The notes under the pieces were generated by a model. That model was not told the DNA's origin. It saw only the letters and a list, made by a program, of their open reading frames with translations, and made no database searches. Shown piece by piece: positions 54,235 to 62,729 of a stretch of DNA of 64,000 nt. Positions within the stretch are counted from its first letter, which is position 1, and each line of letters starts with the position of its first letter. This DNA is from Pantoea latae (GTDB lineage Bacteria; Pseudomonadota; Gammaproteobacteria; Enterobacterales; Enterobacteriaceae). Location of the stretch: assembly GCF_002077695.1 (NCBI RefSeq), contig NZ_MWUE01000028.1, positions 1-64,000 of the forward strand. The letters run 5' to 3'. Made by a program: the position numbers and the translations under genes.

Positions 54235-55029
54235 TTACACCGCGACCGGCGCCTTGATGGCGGGATGAGGATCGTAGCCTTCGATCTCGAAATCCTCGAA
54301 GCGATAGTCGAAGAGAGAATCAGGCTTGCGTTTGATCACCAGCGTCGGCAGCGCGCGCGGCTCGCGCGTCAGCTGCAGGCGTGCCTGCTCCAGATGGTTG
54401 CTGTAGAGGTGGGTGTCGCCGCCGGTCCAGACGAAATCGCCAACCTGCAGATCGCACTGCTGCGCCACCATATGCACCAGCAGCGCGTAGCTGGCGATAT
54501 TGAACGGCAGGCCGAGGAAGATATCGCAGGAGCGCTGATAGAGCTGGCAGGAGAGTTTGCCGTCCGCTACGTAGAACTGGAAGAAGGCATGGCACGGCGC
54601 CAGCGCCATCTGGTCCAGCTCGCCGACGTTCCACGCCGAGACGATAATGCGGCGTGAGTCGGGGTCGCGTTTTAGCTGTTCGATCACCTTCGCTATCTGG
54701 TCGATCTCTTCGCCGCGCGCGTTGCCCCAGCTGCGCCACTGTTTGCCGTAGACCGGGCCGAGATCGCCGTTTTCATCCGCCCACTCGTCCCAGATGGTGA
54801 CCTTGTTCTCGGTCAGGTAGCCGATATTGGTTTCGCCCTTCAGGAACCACAGCAGCTCATGAATAATTGAGCGCAGGTGCACCTTTTTCGTGGTCACCAG
54901 CGGAAAACCCTCTTGCAGGTTGAAACGCATCTGGTGGCCGAAAATCGACAGCGTGCCGGTGCCGGTACGATCCGATTTTGGCGTGCCGTGGTTCAGCACA
55001 TGTTGCATCAGGTCCAGATACTGTTTCAT
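54235..55029 (-). CDS. thyA: Thymidylate synthase ThyA
   Basis: Makes dTMP from dUMP using methylene-tetrahydrofolate. 264 residues, the standard length. Nucleophile Cys in LAPCHAFFQFYV (about residue 146), phosphate-binding Arg in SDRTGTGTLSIFG near 21, dUMP contacts in QRSCDIFLGLPFNIASY near 165, and the C-terminal PVAV. Its ATG overlaps the lgt stop, so lgt-thyA is coupled as in E. coli. Confidence 0.98.
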   Translation of the reverse strand: MKQYLDLMQHVLNHGTPKSDRTGTGTLSIFGHQMRFNLQEGFPLVTTKKVHLRSIIHELLWFLKGETNIGYLTENKVTIWDEWADENGDLGPVYGKQWRSWGNARGEEIDQIAKVIEQLKRDPDSRRIIVSAWNVGELDQMALAPCHAFFQFYVADGKLSCQLYQRSCDIFLGLPFNIASYALLVHMVAQQCDLQVGDFVWTGGDTHLYSNHLEQARLQLTREPRALPTLVIKRKPDSLFDYRFEDFEIEGYDPHPAIKAPVAV

Positions 55030-55910
55030 TTTACCTCACGAGTCTGCTGCTGCGGACGACGACGATACGCCCAGATCATCATAATAATGCCGGCCAGGAT
55101 CATCGGAATAGAGAGGATCTGGCCCATGCTGACGCCGCCTTCGAACAGGCCGAGCTGCGCGTCCGGCTGGCGGAAGAATTCCACAATAATACGAAACGCG
55201 CCGTAGCCGATCAGGAACAGGCCCGAGACGCTGCCCATCGGGCGCGGCTTGCGGATAAACAGGTTGAGAATAATAAACAGCACCACCCCTTCCAGCATCA
55301 GCTCATAGAGCTGAGAGGGATGACGCGGCAGTACGCCGTAGCTGTTCAGCAGATCCTGATAGCGCGGGTTATTCACCGCCAGCGCCACATCTTCGCTGCG
55401 CGAGCCGGGGAAGAGCATGGCGTATTTAAAGTCAGGCGCCACGCGGCCCCACAGCTCGCCGTTGATAAAGTTGCCGAGACGGCCGGCGCCGAGGCCGAAC
55501 GGGATCAGCGGCGCGATAAAGTCGGAGACCTGGAAAAAGGTGCGTCTGGTGCGGCGCGCGAAAATCAGCATCACCACGATAACGCCGATCAGGCCGCCGT
55601 GGAACGACATGCCGCCATCCCAGACTTTAAACAGGTAGAGCGGATTGTCCAGAAACAGCGGCAGGTTGTAGAACAGCACGTAGCCGATGCGGCCGCCGAG
55701 GAAGACGCCGAGGAAACCGGCATAGAGCAGGTTTTCCACCTCTTCTTTTTTCCAGCCGCTGCCGGGTTTGTTGGCGCGGCGCACCGCCAGCCACATGGCA
55801 AAAATAAAGCCGACGAGGTACATCAGTCCGTACCAGTGCAGCGAAACCGGTCCGACAGAGAAGATCACCGGATCGAACTGCGGAAATGCGATATAGCCGT
55901 TATTCATCAT
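55026..55910 (-). CDS. lgt: Prolipoprotein diacylglyceryl transferase Lgt
   Basis: Essential inner-membrane enzyme that moves diacylglycerol from phosphatidylglycerol to the lipobox Cys. 294 residues with about seven membrane helices. The Lgt signature GRLGNFINGELWGR lies near residue 143, HGGLIG near 103, and YGAFRIIVEFFRQPD near 238. Two adjacent Met codons begin the frame; the second gives MNNGYIAF and is equally possible. Several lipoproteins it would modify (MltA, YgdI, YgdR) are encoded nearby. Confidence 0.97.
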   Translation of the reverse strand: MMNNGYIAFPQFDPVIFSVGPVSLHWYGLMYLVGFIFAMWLAVRRANKPGSGWKKEEVENLLYAGFLGVFLGGRIGYVLFYNLPLFLDNPLYLFKVWDGGMSFHGGLIGVIVVMLIFARRTRRTFFQVSDFIAPLIPFGLGAGRLGNFINGELWGRVAPDFKYAMLFPGSRSEDVALAVNNPRYQDLLNSYGVLPRHPSQLYELMLEGVVLFIILNLFIRKPRPMGSVSGLFLIGYGAFRIIVEFFRQPDAQLGLFEGGVSMGQILSIPMILAGIIMMIWAYRRRPQQQTREVK

Positions 55911-56027
55911 TCACCATTCAATTTTCAGCCCTGAAAAAGGGGCGCCAGGCGGATATGTTAAAAGGCTGCGCATGATAGCACAGCCTGGTTTTTTACAGAG
56001 CAGCGTAAATGTAAACGAGGATAACGC

Positions 56028-58274
56028 CTAGCGCCCGCCGCGGATCAGGCCGCCCAGTCCGCGCCGCTCCATAAAGGCAGCCACCAGATGGCGCACTTCC
56101 GACGCGGTGTGGGCGCCAAGGCCCTGCTCGCTCAGCTTTTGCGTCTCTTCTTTATCCAGATGGCGCAGCAGGTATTTTACCCGCGGCACGTTCTTGCCGT
56201 TCATGCTGAGGTGGTGATAGCCCAGCCCCACCAGCAGCGCGACGCACATCGGATCGCCCGCCATTTCACCACAAAGACAGAGTTCGAGATTCGCCAGACG
56301 GGCTTCGGTGGCGATCGCCTGCAGCGCGCGCAGCATCGCAGGATGCAGCGGATCGTACAGGTTGGCGACGCGCGTGTTGTTGCGATCCACCGCCATCAGA
56401 TACTGGGTCAGGTCGTTGGTGCCGACCGAGACGAAATCGACGCGCGACTGCAGCTGCGGGATCATAAACAGCATCGACGGCACTTCGATCATCACGCCGA
56501 CGCGCGGCTTGGGAATAACGTAGCCCAGCATCTCTTCCACTTCGCGTCCGGCGCGCTGGATCAAGCGCACCGCGTCGTCGATCTCGTCGATATGGCTGAT
56601 CATCGGCAGCAGAATGCTGAGGTTGCCGGAGGCGGCGTTGGCGCGCAGCATGGCGCGCACCTGCACCAGAAAAATCTCTGGCTGATCGAGCGTCAGGCGA
56701 ATGCCGCGCCAGCCAAGGCAGGGATTCTCTTCGCTGATCGGCATATAGGGCAGCTGCTTGTCGGCGCCGACGTCGAGCGTGCGCAGCGTCACCGGCTTGT
56801 TGTGAAACAGCTGCAGCATGCCCTGATACTGCGCCACCTGCTCCTCTTCCGAGGGGAAGCCGCTCTGCAGCATAAAGGGAATTTCGGTGCGGTAGAGGCC
56901 GATGCCGTCGACCCAGCTGTCGAGCGTCTGCTCGTGCTCCGGGCTGAGGCCGGCGTTGAGCATCACCTGAATGCGCTCGCCGCTTTTCAGCTCGCCGGGC
57001 TGATCGACTACCCCTTCCGCCATTTTGCTCAGCGCGTTCTCTTCGCTGATCAGGCGCTGATACTCCTGCACCAGCACCGGCTCGGGATCGATCAGCAGTT
57101 CGCCGCGGTAGCCGTCGACAATCAGCAGGCGTTTATTAAGCTGCGCCGGCAGGATATCCGCGCCCATCACCGTGGGAATGCCCATGGCGCGCGTCAGGAT
57201 GGCGGCGTGCGAGTTGGCCGCGCCGTCGCGCACCACGATGCCCGCCAGCCGCTCGTGCGGCAGCTCCGCCAGCGTGGTGGCGGTCAGCTCGTCGGCCACC
57301 AGCACAAAGCGCTCCGGCCAAGCGTTGGTGCCGACCAGCGAGTCGTCAAGGTGGAACAAGAGACGCTGGCCGAGCACGCGCAGGTCGCCCGCGCGCTCGC
57401 GCAGGTAGTTATCGCTCAGGCTGGCGAACTGGGCGGCGAACTTTTCGATCACCTTTTTGACCGCCCATTCGGCGACCGATCCCTGCTCGATCTCGGCAAA
57501 GAGATCTTTTTTCAGGCGGGCGTCGGTCAGCAGGTGGGAGTAGAGATCGAAGATTGCCGCGCTCTCTTTCTGCACGCCGGCGGCGAAGCGTTTGCTGAAG
57601 CGGCGAAATTCGCTGGCGGCTTCGCTCATCGCCACCACCAGCCGTTCGCGTTCGCGCTGAGTGTCGAGCGTCGAGGCGGCGGAGACCTGATCGAGCAGCG
57701 GCTGGGTTTCATCGACCCAGCCAGGCGCGACGGCGACGCCGGGCGCGGCGGCGATAGCGCGCACCCGCGTCTGGCGGAACTGGCCGAACAGCTGGCCGAG
57801 CTGCGACTGCGACAGCAGCGTCGCCATCTGCGTCGCCAGCGTGACGAGGAAAGACTCTTCGCTTTCGTCGAACTGGCGATGCTCGCGCTGCTGCACCACC
57901 AGCACGCCCAGCAGCTGACGGCGGCTGATGATCGGCACGCCGAGGAAAGAGCGATAGCGCTCTTCCTTTACCGCGGGAATATATTTGAAGCTGGGGTGGC
58001 TTTGCGCATCCGCCAGGTTGATCGGCTCGGCGAGACGTCCCACCAAACCGACAATCCCTTCGTCGAACGCCAGCGTAACGGTGCGGCCGCGCGGTTTTTT
58101 CAGGCCGCGCGTGGCCATCAGGTAGTAGCAATGGTGATCGTGATCCGCCAGGTAAACAGAGCACACTTCCGTGTCCATCGCCAGGCAGATCTCATTGACC
58201 AGAATGTCGAGCGCGTCGTTGAGACGCGGCGCGCTCGCCACCTTTTCGACTATTTCGCGCAACTGAGTGAGCAT
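56028..58274 (-). CDS. ptsP: Phosphoenolpyruvate-protein phosphotransferase PtsP (enzyme I-Ntr)
   Basis: First enzyme of the nitrogen PTS; takes phosphate from PEP and passes it to NPr. The 748-residue product has an N-terminal GAF domain (about 18-155), the phosphohistidine domain with GAANSHAAILTRAMGIP near residue 356, and a C-terminal PEP-binding TIM barrel with DGIGLYRTEIPFM near 455 and FVSVGTNDLTQYLMAVDR near 620. Complete length. Lies 11 bp after rppH in one operon. Confidence 0.97.
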   Translation of the reverse strand: MLTQLREIVEKVASAPRLNDALDILVNEICLAMDTEVCSVYLADHDHHCYYLMATRGLKKPRGRTVTLAFDEGIVGLVGRLAEPINLADAQSHPSFKYIPAVKEERYRSFLGVPIISRRQLLGVLVVQQREHRQFDESEESFLVTLATQMATLLSQSQLGQLFGQFRQTRVRAIAAAPGVAVAPGWVDETQPLLDQVSAASTLDTQRERERLVVAMSEAASEFRRFSKRFAAGVQKESAAIFDLYSHLLTDARLKKDLFAEIEQGSVAEWAVKKVIEKFAAQFASLSDNYLRERAGDLRVLGQRLLFHLDDSLVGTNAWPERFVLVADELTATTLAELPHERLAGIVVRDGAANSHAAILTRAMGIPTVMGADILPAQLNKRLLIVDGYRGELLIDPEPVLVQEYQRLISEENALSKMAEGVVDQPGELKSGERIQVMLNAGLSPEHEQTLDSWVDGIGLYRTEIPFMLQSGFPSEEEQVAQYQGMLQLFHNKPVTLRTLDVGADKQLPYMPISEENPCLGWRGIRLTLDQPEIFLVQVRAMLRANAASGNLSILLPMISHIDEIDDAVRLIQRAGREVEEMLGYVIPKPRVGVMIEVPSMLFMIPQLQSRVDFVSVGTNDLTQYLMAVDRNNTRVANLYDPLHPAMLRALQAIATEARLANLELCLCGEMAGDPMCVALLVGLGYHHLSMNGKNVPRVKYLLRHLDKEETQKLSEQGLGAHTASEVRHLVAAFMERRGLGGLIRGGR

Positions 58275-58285
58275 AAGGGCGTGGC

Positions 58286-58816
58286 CTATCCTCTTTTCCG
58301 TCGATGGGCTGGCGCGCTGCGCTGCTGCCCTGCACTCTCCTGCATCGACATCACCACGCCAGCGAATTCCTTCATCACGCGACGATAGACATCGCGCTTA
58401 AAGGAGACAACCTGACGCACCGGATACCAGAAGCTCACCCAGCGCCAGCCGTCGAACTCCGGCGTGCTACTGTGTTGCACATTGATATCCGCGTCACTGC
58501 TCATCAACTGCAGAAGAAACCACTTTTGTTTCTGGCCGATACAGACCGGCTTCGTGTCCCAACGCACCAAACGTTTTGGCAATTTGTAGCGCAACCAGTT
58601 TCGGGTAGATGCAAGTATTCGAACATCTTTACGGTGTAAACCCACTTCTTCGAACAGTTCGCGATACATCGCCTGTTCGGCGGTTTCACCGGGATTGATG
58701 CCTCCCTGAGGAAACTGCCAGGAGTGCTGTCCAAAGCGCCTGGCCCACAACACTTGTCCTTGCCTGTTACAGATTACGATACCAACATTCGGGCGGTAGC
58801 CATCATCATCGATCAC
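58286..58816 (-). CDS. rppH: RNA pyrophosphohydrolase RppH
   Basis: Nudix enzyme that removes pyrophosphate from mRNA 5' ends and so starts RNase E-dependent decay. The 176-residue product starts MIDDDGYRPNVGIVICNR and has the Nudix box GGINPGETAEQAMYRELFEE (near residues 38-57, followed by VG). The basic C-terminal tail is HRRKRG. The start codon is GTG 58816, as in E. coli. First gene of rppH-ptsP; the DARS2-like region lies upstream. Confidence 0.97.
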   Translation of the reverse strand: MIDDDGYRPNVGIVICNRQGQVLWARRFGQHSWQFPQGGINPGETAEQAMYRELFEEVGLHRKDVRILASTRNWLRYKLPKRLVRWDTKPVCIGQKQKWFLLQLMSSDADINVQHSSTPEFDGWRWVSFWYPVRQVVSFKRDVYRRVMKEFAGVVMSMQESAGQQRSAPAHRRKRG

Positions 58817-58919
58817 TGGACTACCTCAAAGCTAAATTTGAATAGCCTGATTGTTTCACACTCCTTACAGGCGGTAAACCACTGGATTCGCGGGGAGAAC
58901 GCCGCCTTAACCCTGGATA

Positions 58920-59310
58920 ACTCACAGGGTATCCAGAGTTATAAACAATGGAGCGCATAAAGCGCCGATCTTATTCACGTTTTCTGTGGATAGCGTTGTG
59001 CAGAACGCGGGAATTAGCTGAATAAACTTTTTCGCGCCCTGCCGGCCCCATGCACAATATAGCTTTTTTTATCATTGTAAAACAGGCGATTAAACCACTC
59101 TTATTCAGAATACCGCCGCCTGAATAGCTTTTCCCGACGCCAGAAAATTCGCAGCTGGTTAAAGATCAAGCGACGCCGTTTTTATCCACAGACAATGGAG
59201 TAAACTTGGTCGCCTGTGACCAGAAAAGCCGCATCAGGCCCAAAGTCAAGGCTGTAAATCGAACCAGTAACCCTGTTACGCCCGGGTTATCCCACCGATC
59301 TGTGGATAAC
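58920..59310. other. DARS2-like DnaA-reactivating sequence (DnaA-box cluster)
   Basis: In E. coli the DnaA-reactivating locus DARS2 lies between mutH and rppH (ygdP). The same 685-bp gap here has no gene but a cluster of DnaA boxes. TTATTCACG (58971-58979), TGTGGATAG (58985-58993) and TGTGCAGAA (58997-59005) are closely packed, the first opposed to the other two. Further sites are perfect TTATCCACA (59182-59190), perfect TGTGGATAA (59301-59309), and TGTGGACAA (59444-59452). The packed trio would be the core where ADP-DnaA is turned to apo-DnaA. IHF and Fis sites are expected but I could not place them. Confidence 0.75.
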
Positions 59311-59501
59311 TTAGACGAAGATCCTGTTCATTGTTGCCGGCAGTCAGGGATAACCCGTGAATTCCGTCAGCGGCGAAAAAGCGTTGAGGTTAAAAAAGCA
59401 TGATGAATCATGCTATTATCGTTTCCCTTTCTTGCAGTGCTGCTGTGGACAACGTTCTGCGGGAAAAAACTGTCTATTTTTTGACCAGATGAGTGGCCAT
59501 C

Positions 59502-60179
59502 ATGATCCAGCTCCCCTCCCCGCCTGAAAACGAAGCGATTCTGCTGGCGCGCGCTCATGCGCTGGCAGGCGAAACGCTGGCCGCGCTGGCGCAGCGGGCC
59601 GATCTGCCAATCCCGGCCGACCTGCGCCGTGATAAAGGCTGGGTCGGTATGCTGCTGGAGCGCTATCTCGGCGCCAGCGCGGGCAGCAAAGCGGAGCAGG
59701 ATTTTGCGCATCTCGGCATCGAACTCAAAACCATTCCCATCGACGCGCAGGGCAAACCGCTGGAGACCACCTTTGTTTGCGTGGCGCCGCTGACCGGCAA
59801 TAGCGGCGTTACCTGGGAAACCAGCCATGTGCGCCACAAGCTGGCGCGGGTGCTGTGGATCCCGGTCGAGGGCGACCGCGCAATCCCGCTGGCGCAGCGC
59901 CGCGTTGGCGCGCCGCTGCTGTGGAGCCCGGATGAAGAAGAGGAGCGGATGCTGCGTCAGGACTGGGAAGAGCTGATGGATATGATTGTACTGGGCCAGG
60001 TGGAGCGCATTACCGCGCGCCACGGCGCCTGGCTGCAGATTCGGCCCAAAGCCGCCAACAGCCGGGCGCTGACGGAGGGCATCGGCGAACAGGGCGAACC
60101 CATTATGACGCTGCCGCGCGGCTTTTATCTGAAGAAAAGCTTTACCGCCCCGCTGCTGGCGCGCCATTTTTTACTGTAA
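59502..60179 (+). CDS. mutH: DNA mismatch repair endonuclease MutH
   Basis: Nicks the unmethylated strand at hemimethylated GATC sites when activated by MutS/MutL. About 225 residues. The Sau3AI-like active site is in EQDFAHLGIELKTIP (Asp, Glu-x-Lys, near residues 65-75), then TFVCVAPLTGNSGVTWE near 85 and RITARHGAWLQIRPKAANSR near 170. ATG 59502 was chosen; an in-frame GTG at 59493 is also possible. Upstream is the DnaA-box cluster, so the promoter may feel DnaA. Confidence 0.95.
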   Translation: MIQLPSPPENEAILLARAHALAGETLAALAQRADLPIPADLRRDKGWVGMLLERYLGASAGSKAEQDFAHLGIELKTIPIDAQGKPLETTFVCVAPLTGNSGVTWETSHVRHKLARVLWIPVEGDRAIPLAQRRVGAPLLWSPDEEEERMLRQDWEELMDMIVLGQVERITARHGAWLQIRPKAANSRALTEGIGEQGEPIMTLPRGFYLKKSFTAPLLARHFLL

Positions 60180-60239
60180 GTGCCTTGAATTGAATGCGTA
60201 TAATCGCCGTTTACTTTTCGTTTAACATTGAGAGTGCGC

Positions 60240-60950
60240 ATGTTTGAGTGGATAACCGATCCCAACGCCTGGCTGGCGCTGGGCACGCTGACCATCCTCG
60301 AAGTGGTTCTGGGCATTGATAATATTATCTTTTTATCGCTGGTGGTCGCTAAGCTACCTAAACATCAGCAGGCGAGCGCCCGCCGTCTGGGTCTGATGGG
60401 CGCGATGGTGATGCGCCTCTGCCTGCTGGCCTCTATCGCCTGGGTCGCGCGTCTGACCCATCCGCTGTTTACCCTGTTCGACCACGCGTTCTCCTGGCGC
60501 GACCTGATCCTGCTGGGCGGCGGCCTGTTCCTGCTGTGGAAATCGAGCATGGAGATCCATGAAACCATCGAAGGAGGCGAAGAGGAGCACAAGACCAACG
60601 TGCACTCTTTTCTCGGCGCCATCGTGCAGATCATGCTGCTGGACATTATCTTCAGCCTCGACTCGGTGATCACCGCCGTTGGCCTCTCCGATCATCTGTT
60701 TATTATGATGGCGGCGGTGGTGATTGCGGTGCTGATGATGATGTTCGCCGCGCGCGCCATCGGCGAGTTCGTCGATCGTCATCCGTCGATCAAAATGCTG
60801 GCGCTGTCGTTCCTGATTCTGGTGGGCTTTACCCTGATCCTCGAAAGCTTCGCGGTGCATGTACCAAAAGGTTACATTTATTTCGCCATGTTCTTCTCGA
60901 TGGCGGTTGAGTGCCTGAACCTGATGCGCAGTAAGAAAAACAGGGCGTAA
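60240..60950 (+). CDS. ygdQ: TerC family inner-membrane protein YgdQ
   Basis: A 236-residue protein with about seven membrane helices, belonging to the TerC/YgdQ family (formerly UPF0053). Related proteins export metal ions such as manganese in some bacteria; the role of this one is not known. Family motifs: LGIDNIIFLSLV near residue 26 and the repeat IIFSLDSVITAVGLSDH near 137, both with the conserved Asp in a helix. ATG 60240 matches E. coli YgdQ. A terminator follows. Confidence 0.93.
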   Translation: MFEWITDPNAWLALGTLTILEVVLGIDNIIFLSLVVAKLPKHQQASARRLGLMGAMVMRLCLLASIAWVARLTHPLFTLFDHAFSWRDLILLGGGLFLLWKSSMEIHETIEGGEEEHKTNVHSFLGAIVQIMLLDIIFSLDSVITAVGLSDHLFIMMAAVVIAVLMMMFAARAIGEFVDRHPSIKMLALSFLILVGFTLILESFAVHVPKGYIYFAMFFSMAVECLNLMRSKKNRA

Positions 60951-60959
60951 GAAAGTCAA

Positions 60960-60985
60960 GGGCGGCTATAGCCGCCCGTTTATTT
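60960..60985 (+). terminator. Terminator downstream of ygdQ
   Basis: GGGCGGC and GCCGCCC pair around TATA, followed by GTTTATTTT. Confidence 0.75.
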
Positions 60986-61109
60986 TCAGATTCATGCGAT
61001 AACGCAAAGCGTCAAAACGATTTATTACTACACTTTTTGCAGTTAATGCTGCGCGCCCCTGGCTGGCGACGCGGCCCACTGGCTGACGGGAGTGAGAGGA
61101 ATAAGCGTG

Positions 61110-61328
61110 ATGAAAGAGTTGGCAGGCGTAGCAGTGTTGATTTTTGCCGCCGTAACGCTGAGCGGGTGCAGTTCAGATTATGTGATGGCGACAAAAGATG
61201 GACAGATGATCATGACGGAAGGCAAGCCGACCATCGATAAAGAAACCGGCCTGGTGAAATACACCGATCAATCCGGTCATGAAGTACAGATCAACGGCGA
61301 CGAAGTGTCGACCATCATTGAGCGTTAA
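61110..61328 (+). CDS. ygdR: YgdI/YgdR family lipoprotein (YgdR)
   Basis: A 72-residue lipoprotein with lipobox LSGC (Cys20) and a DUF903 beta domain: SSDYVMATKDGQMIMTEGKP, then TGLVKYTDQSG. It aligns along its length with YgdI at 32773-32994 and sits before tas, where E. coli has ygdR. ATG 61110 is preceded by GAGAGGAA; a GTG one codon earlier is possible. Function unknown. Confidence 0.92.
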   Translation: MKELAGVAVLIFAAVTLSGCSSDYVMATKDGQMIMTEGKPTIDKETGLVKYTDQSGHEVQINGDEVSTIIER

Positions 61329-61468
61329 GTGCCATTTCAGGTCACCTGGCCGGCGATTTGCGTGGACAGGTGATTTCCCCGATTTTCCCCACTTCCTTCC
61401 CCGCTGATTCACGCGTTATAGTCCCACAGGACACACCATTACATTCCATAAGAATAAGGAAGACGGCT

Positions 61469-62509
61469 ATGCATTATCACCGTATCCCCCATAGCACGCT
61501 GGAAGTCAGTCAGCTGGGGCTAGGAACCATGACGTTTGGTGAACAGAACAGCGAAGCCGACGCCCATGAACAGCTCGATTACGCCCTCGCCAGCGGCATT
61601 AACCTGATCGATACCGCGGAGATGTATCCCGTGCCGCCGCGTCCGGAAACCCAGGGATTAACAGAGCAGTATATCGGCAGCTGGCTGAAGAAGCGCGGCA
61701 GCCGCGACAAGGTGATCCTCGCCAGCAAGGTGGCCGGGCCGGTGCGCGGGGCCGACGCCTCGATCCGCCCGCATCAGGCGCTGGACCGCAAGAATATCCG
61801 CGAGGCGCTGGACGCCAGCCTGAAGCGTCTCAATACCGACTACCTCGACCTTTATCAGCTGCACTGGCCACAGCGGCAGACCAACTACTTCGGCAAGCTG
61901 GGCTATCAATATAGCGAACTGACCAATCCGGTGACGCTGCTGGAGACGCTGGAGGCGCTGACCGAGCAGGTGCGCGCCGGCAAGATCCGCTATATCGGCG
62001 TGTCGAACGAAACCGCCTGGGGCGTGATGCGCTATCTGCAGCTGGCGGAGAAGCACGAGCTGCCGCGCATCGTGACCATTCAGAATCCCTATAGCCTGCT
62101 AAATCGCAGTTTTGAAGTGGGGCTGGCCGAAATCAGCCAGCACGAAGGGGTTGAGCTGCTGGCTTACTCCAGCCTCGCCTTCGGCACGCTGAGCGGCAAG
62201 TATCTTAACGGCGCGAAACCGGCCGGCGCGCGCAATACGCTGTTTAGCCGCTTTACGCGCTACAGCGGCGAGCAGTCGCAGCAGGCGATCGCGGCCTATG
62301 TGGCGCTGGCGCAGAAGCATCAGCTGGATCCGTCGCAGATGGCGCTGGCCTATGTGCGTCAGCAGCCGTTCGTCGCCAGCACCCTGCTGGGCGCCACCAC
62401 GATGGAGCAGCTGAAGATCAATATCGACAGCTTTAACCTGACGCTGGACGCCGACGTGCTGGAAGGGATCGAGGCGATTCACCGCCGCTATACCTATCCG
62501 GCGCCTTAA
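61469..62509 (+). CDS. tas: Aldo/keto reductase Tas
   Basis: NADP(H)-dependent aldo/keto reductase of a (beta/alpha)8 fold. Its E. coli homologue was found as a suppressor of tyrosine auxotrophy under starvation; the true substrate is unknown. The 346 residues include LGLGTMTFGEQ near residue 15, the catalytic Asp and Tyr in NLIDTAEMYPVPP near 48, the Lys in VILASKVAG near 83, the His in YQLHWPQR near 125, and IRYIGVSNETAWG near 170. ATG 61469 has AAGGAAG upstream. Last gene of the block before the break to dinB. Confidence 0.95.
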   Translation: MHYHRIPHSTLEVSQLGLGTMTFGEQNSEADAHEQLDYALASGINLIDTAEMYPVPPRPETQGLTEQYIGSWLKKRGSRDKVILASKVAGPVRGADASIRPHQALDRKNIREALDASLKRLNTDYLDLYQLHWPQRQTNYFGKLGYQYSELTNPVTLLETLEALTEQVRAGKIRYIGVSNETAWGVMRYLQLAEKHELPRIVTIQNPYSLLNRSFEVGLAEISQHEGVELLAYSSLAFGTLSGKYLNGAKPAGARNTLFSRFTRYSGEQSQQAIAAYVALAQKHQLDPSQMALAYVRQQPFVASTLLGATTMEQLKINIDSFNLTLDADVLEGIEAIHRRYTYPAP

Positions 62510-62572
62510 GGGGGTGAGCGGTTGTTGCGAGTGGGTTTAGTGAGGTGGGCGTAGGCTGTTTGTCAGGTATTT

Positions 62573-62681
62573 GCGCTGCCAGCCTGGCCCGATCGCAAAG
62601 TCGCTCAAGGCATCCCTGCGCGCTCGGCCCGCGGCATCCCTGCCGCGGGACGCTTTGCTCTTCGGCCCAGGCTGGCAGCGC
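62573..62681. repeat. Variable-arm palindromic element, copy C
   Basis: The outer arms GCGCTGCCAGCC (62573) and GGCTGGCAGCGC (ends 62681) pair, extending to TGGCC. Inner blocks agree with copies A and B: ATCGCAAAGTCGC, the GCTCGGCC centre, a hairpin CCCGCGGCA/TGCCGCGGG, and GACGCTTTGCTC. It lies between the convergent genes tas and dinB and may end both transcripts. Confidence 0.75.
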
Positions 62682-62729
62682 CTTGATTTTAGCGTTGCCT
62701 GTTAGCTAACGATTAGGTTTCGTTTGCAG

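Noticed and set aside
58724..58960. A 78-codon open frame at the start of the rppH-mutH gap
   Set aside because: It overlaps the rppH start region, has no ribosome binding site, and runs into DnaA-box sequence; treated as non-coding.
58971..59309. DnaA boxes read as a replication origin
   Set aside because: No AT-rich 13-mers, no dnaA, dnaN, gidA or mioC nearby; position between rppH and mutH fits DARS2.
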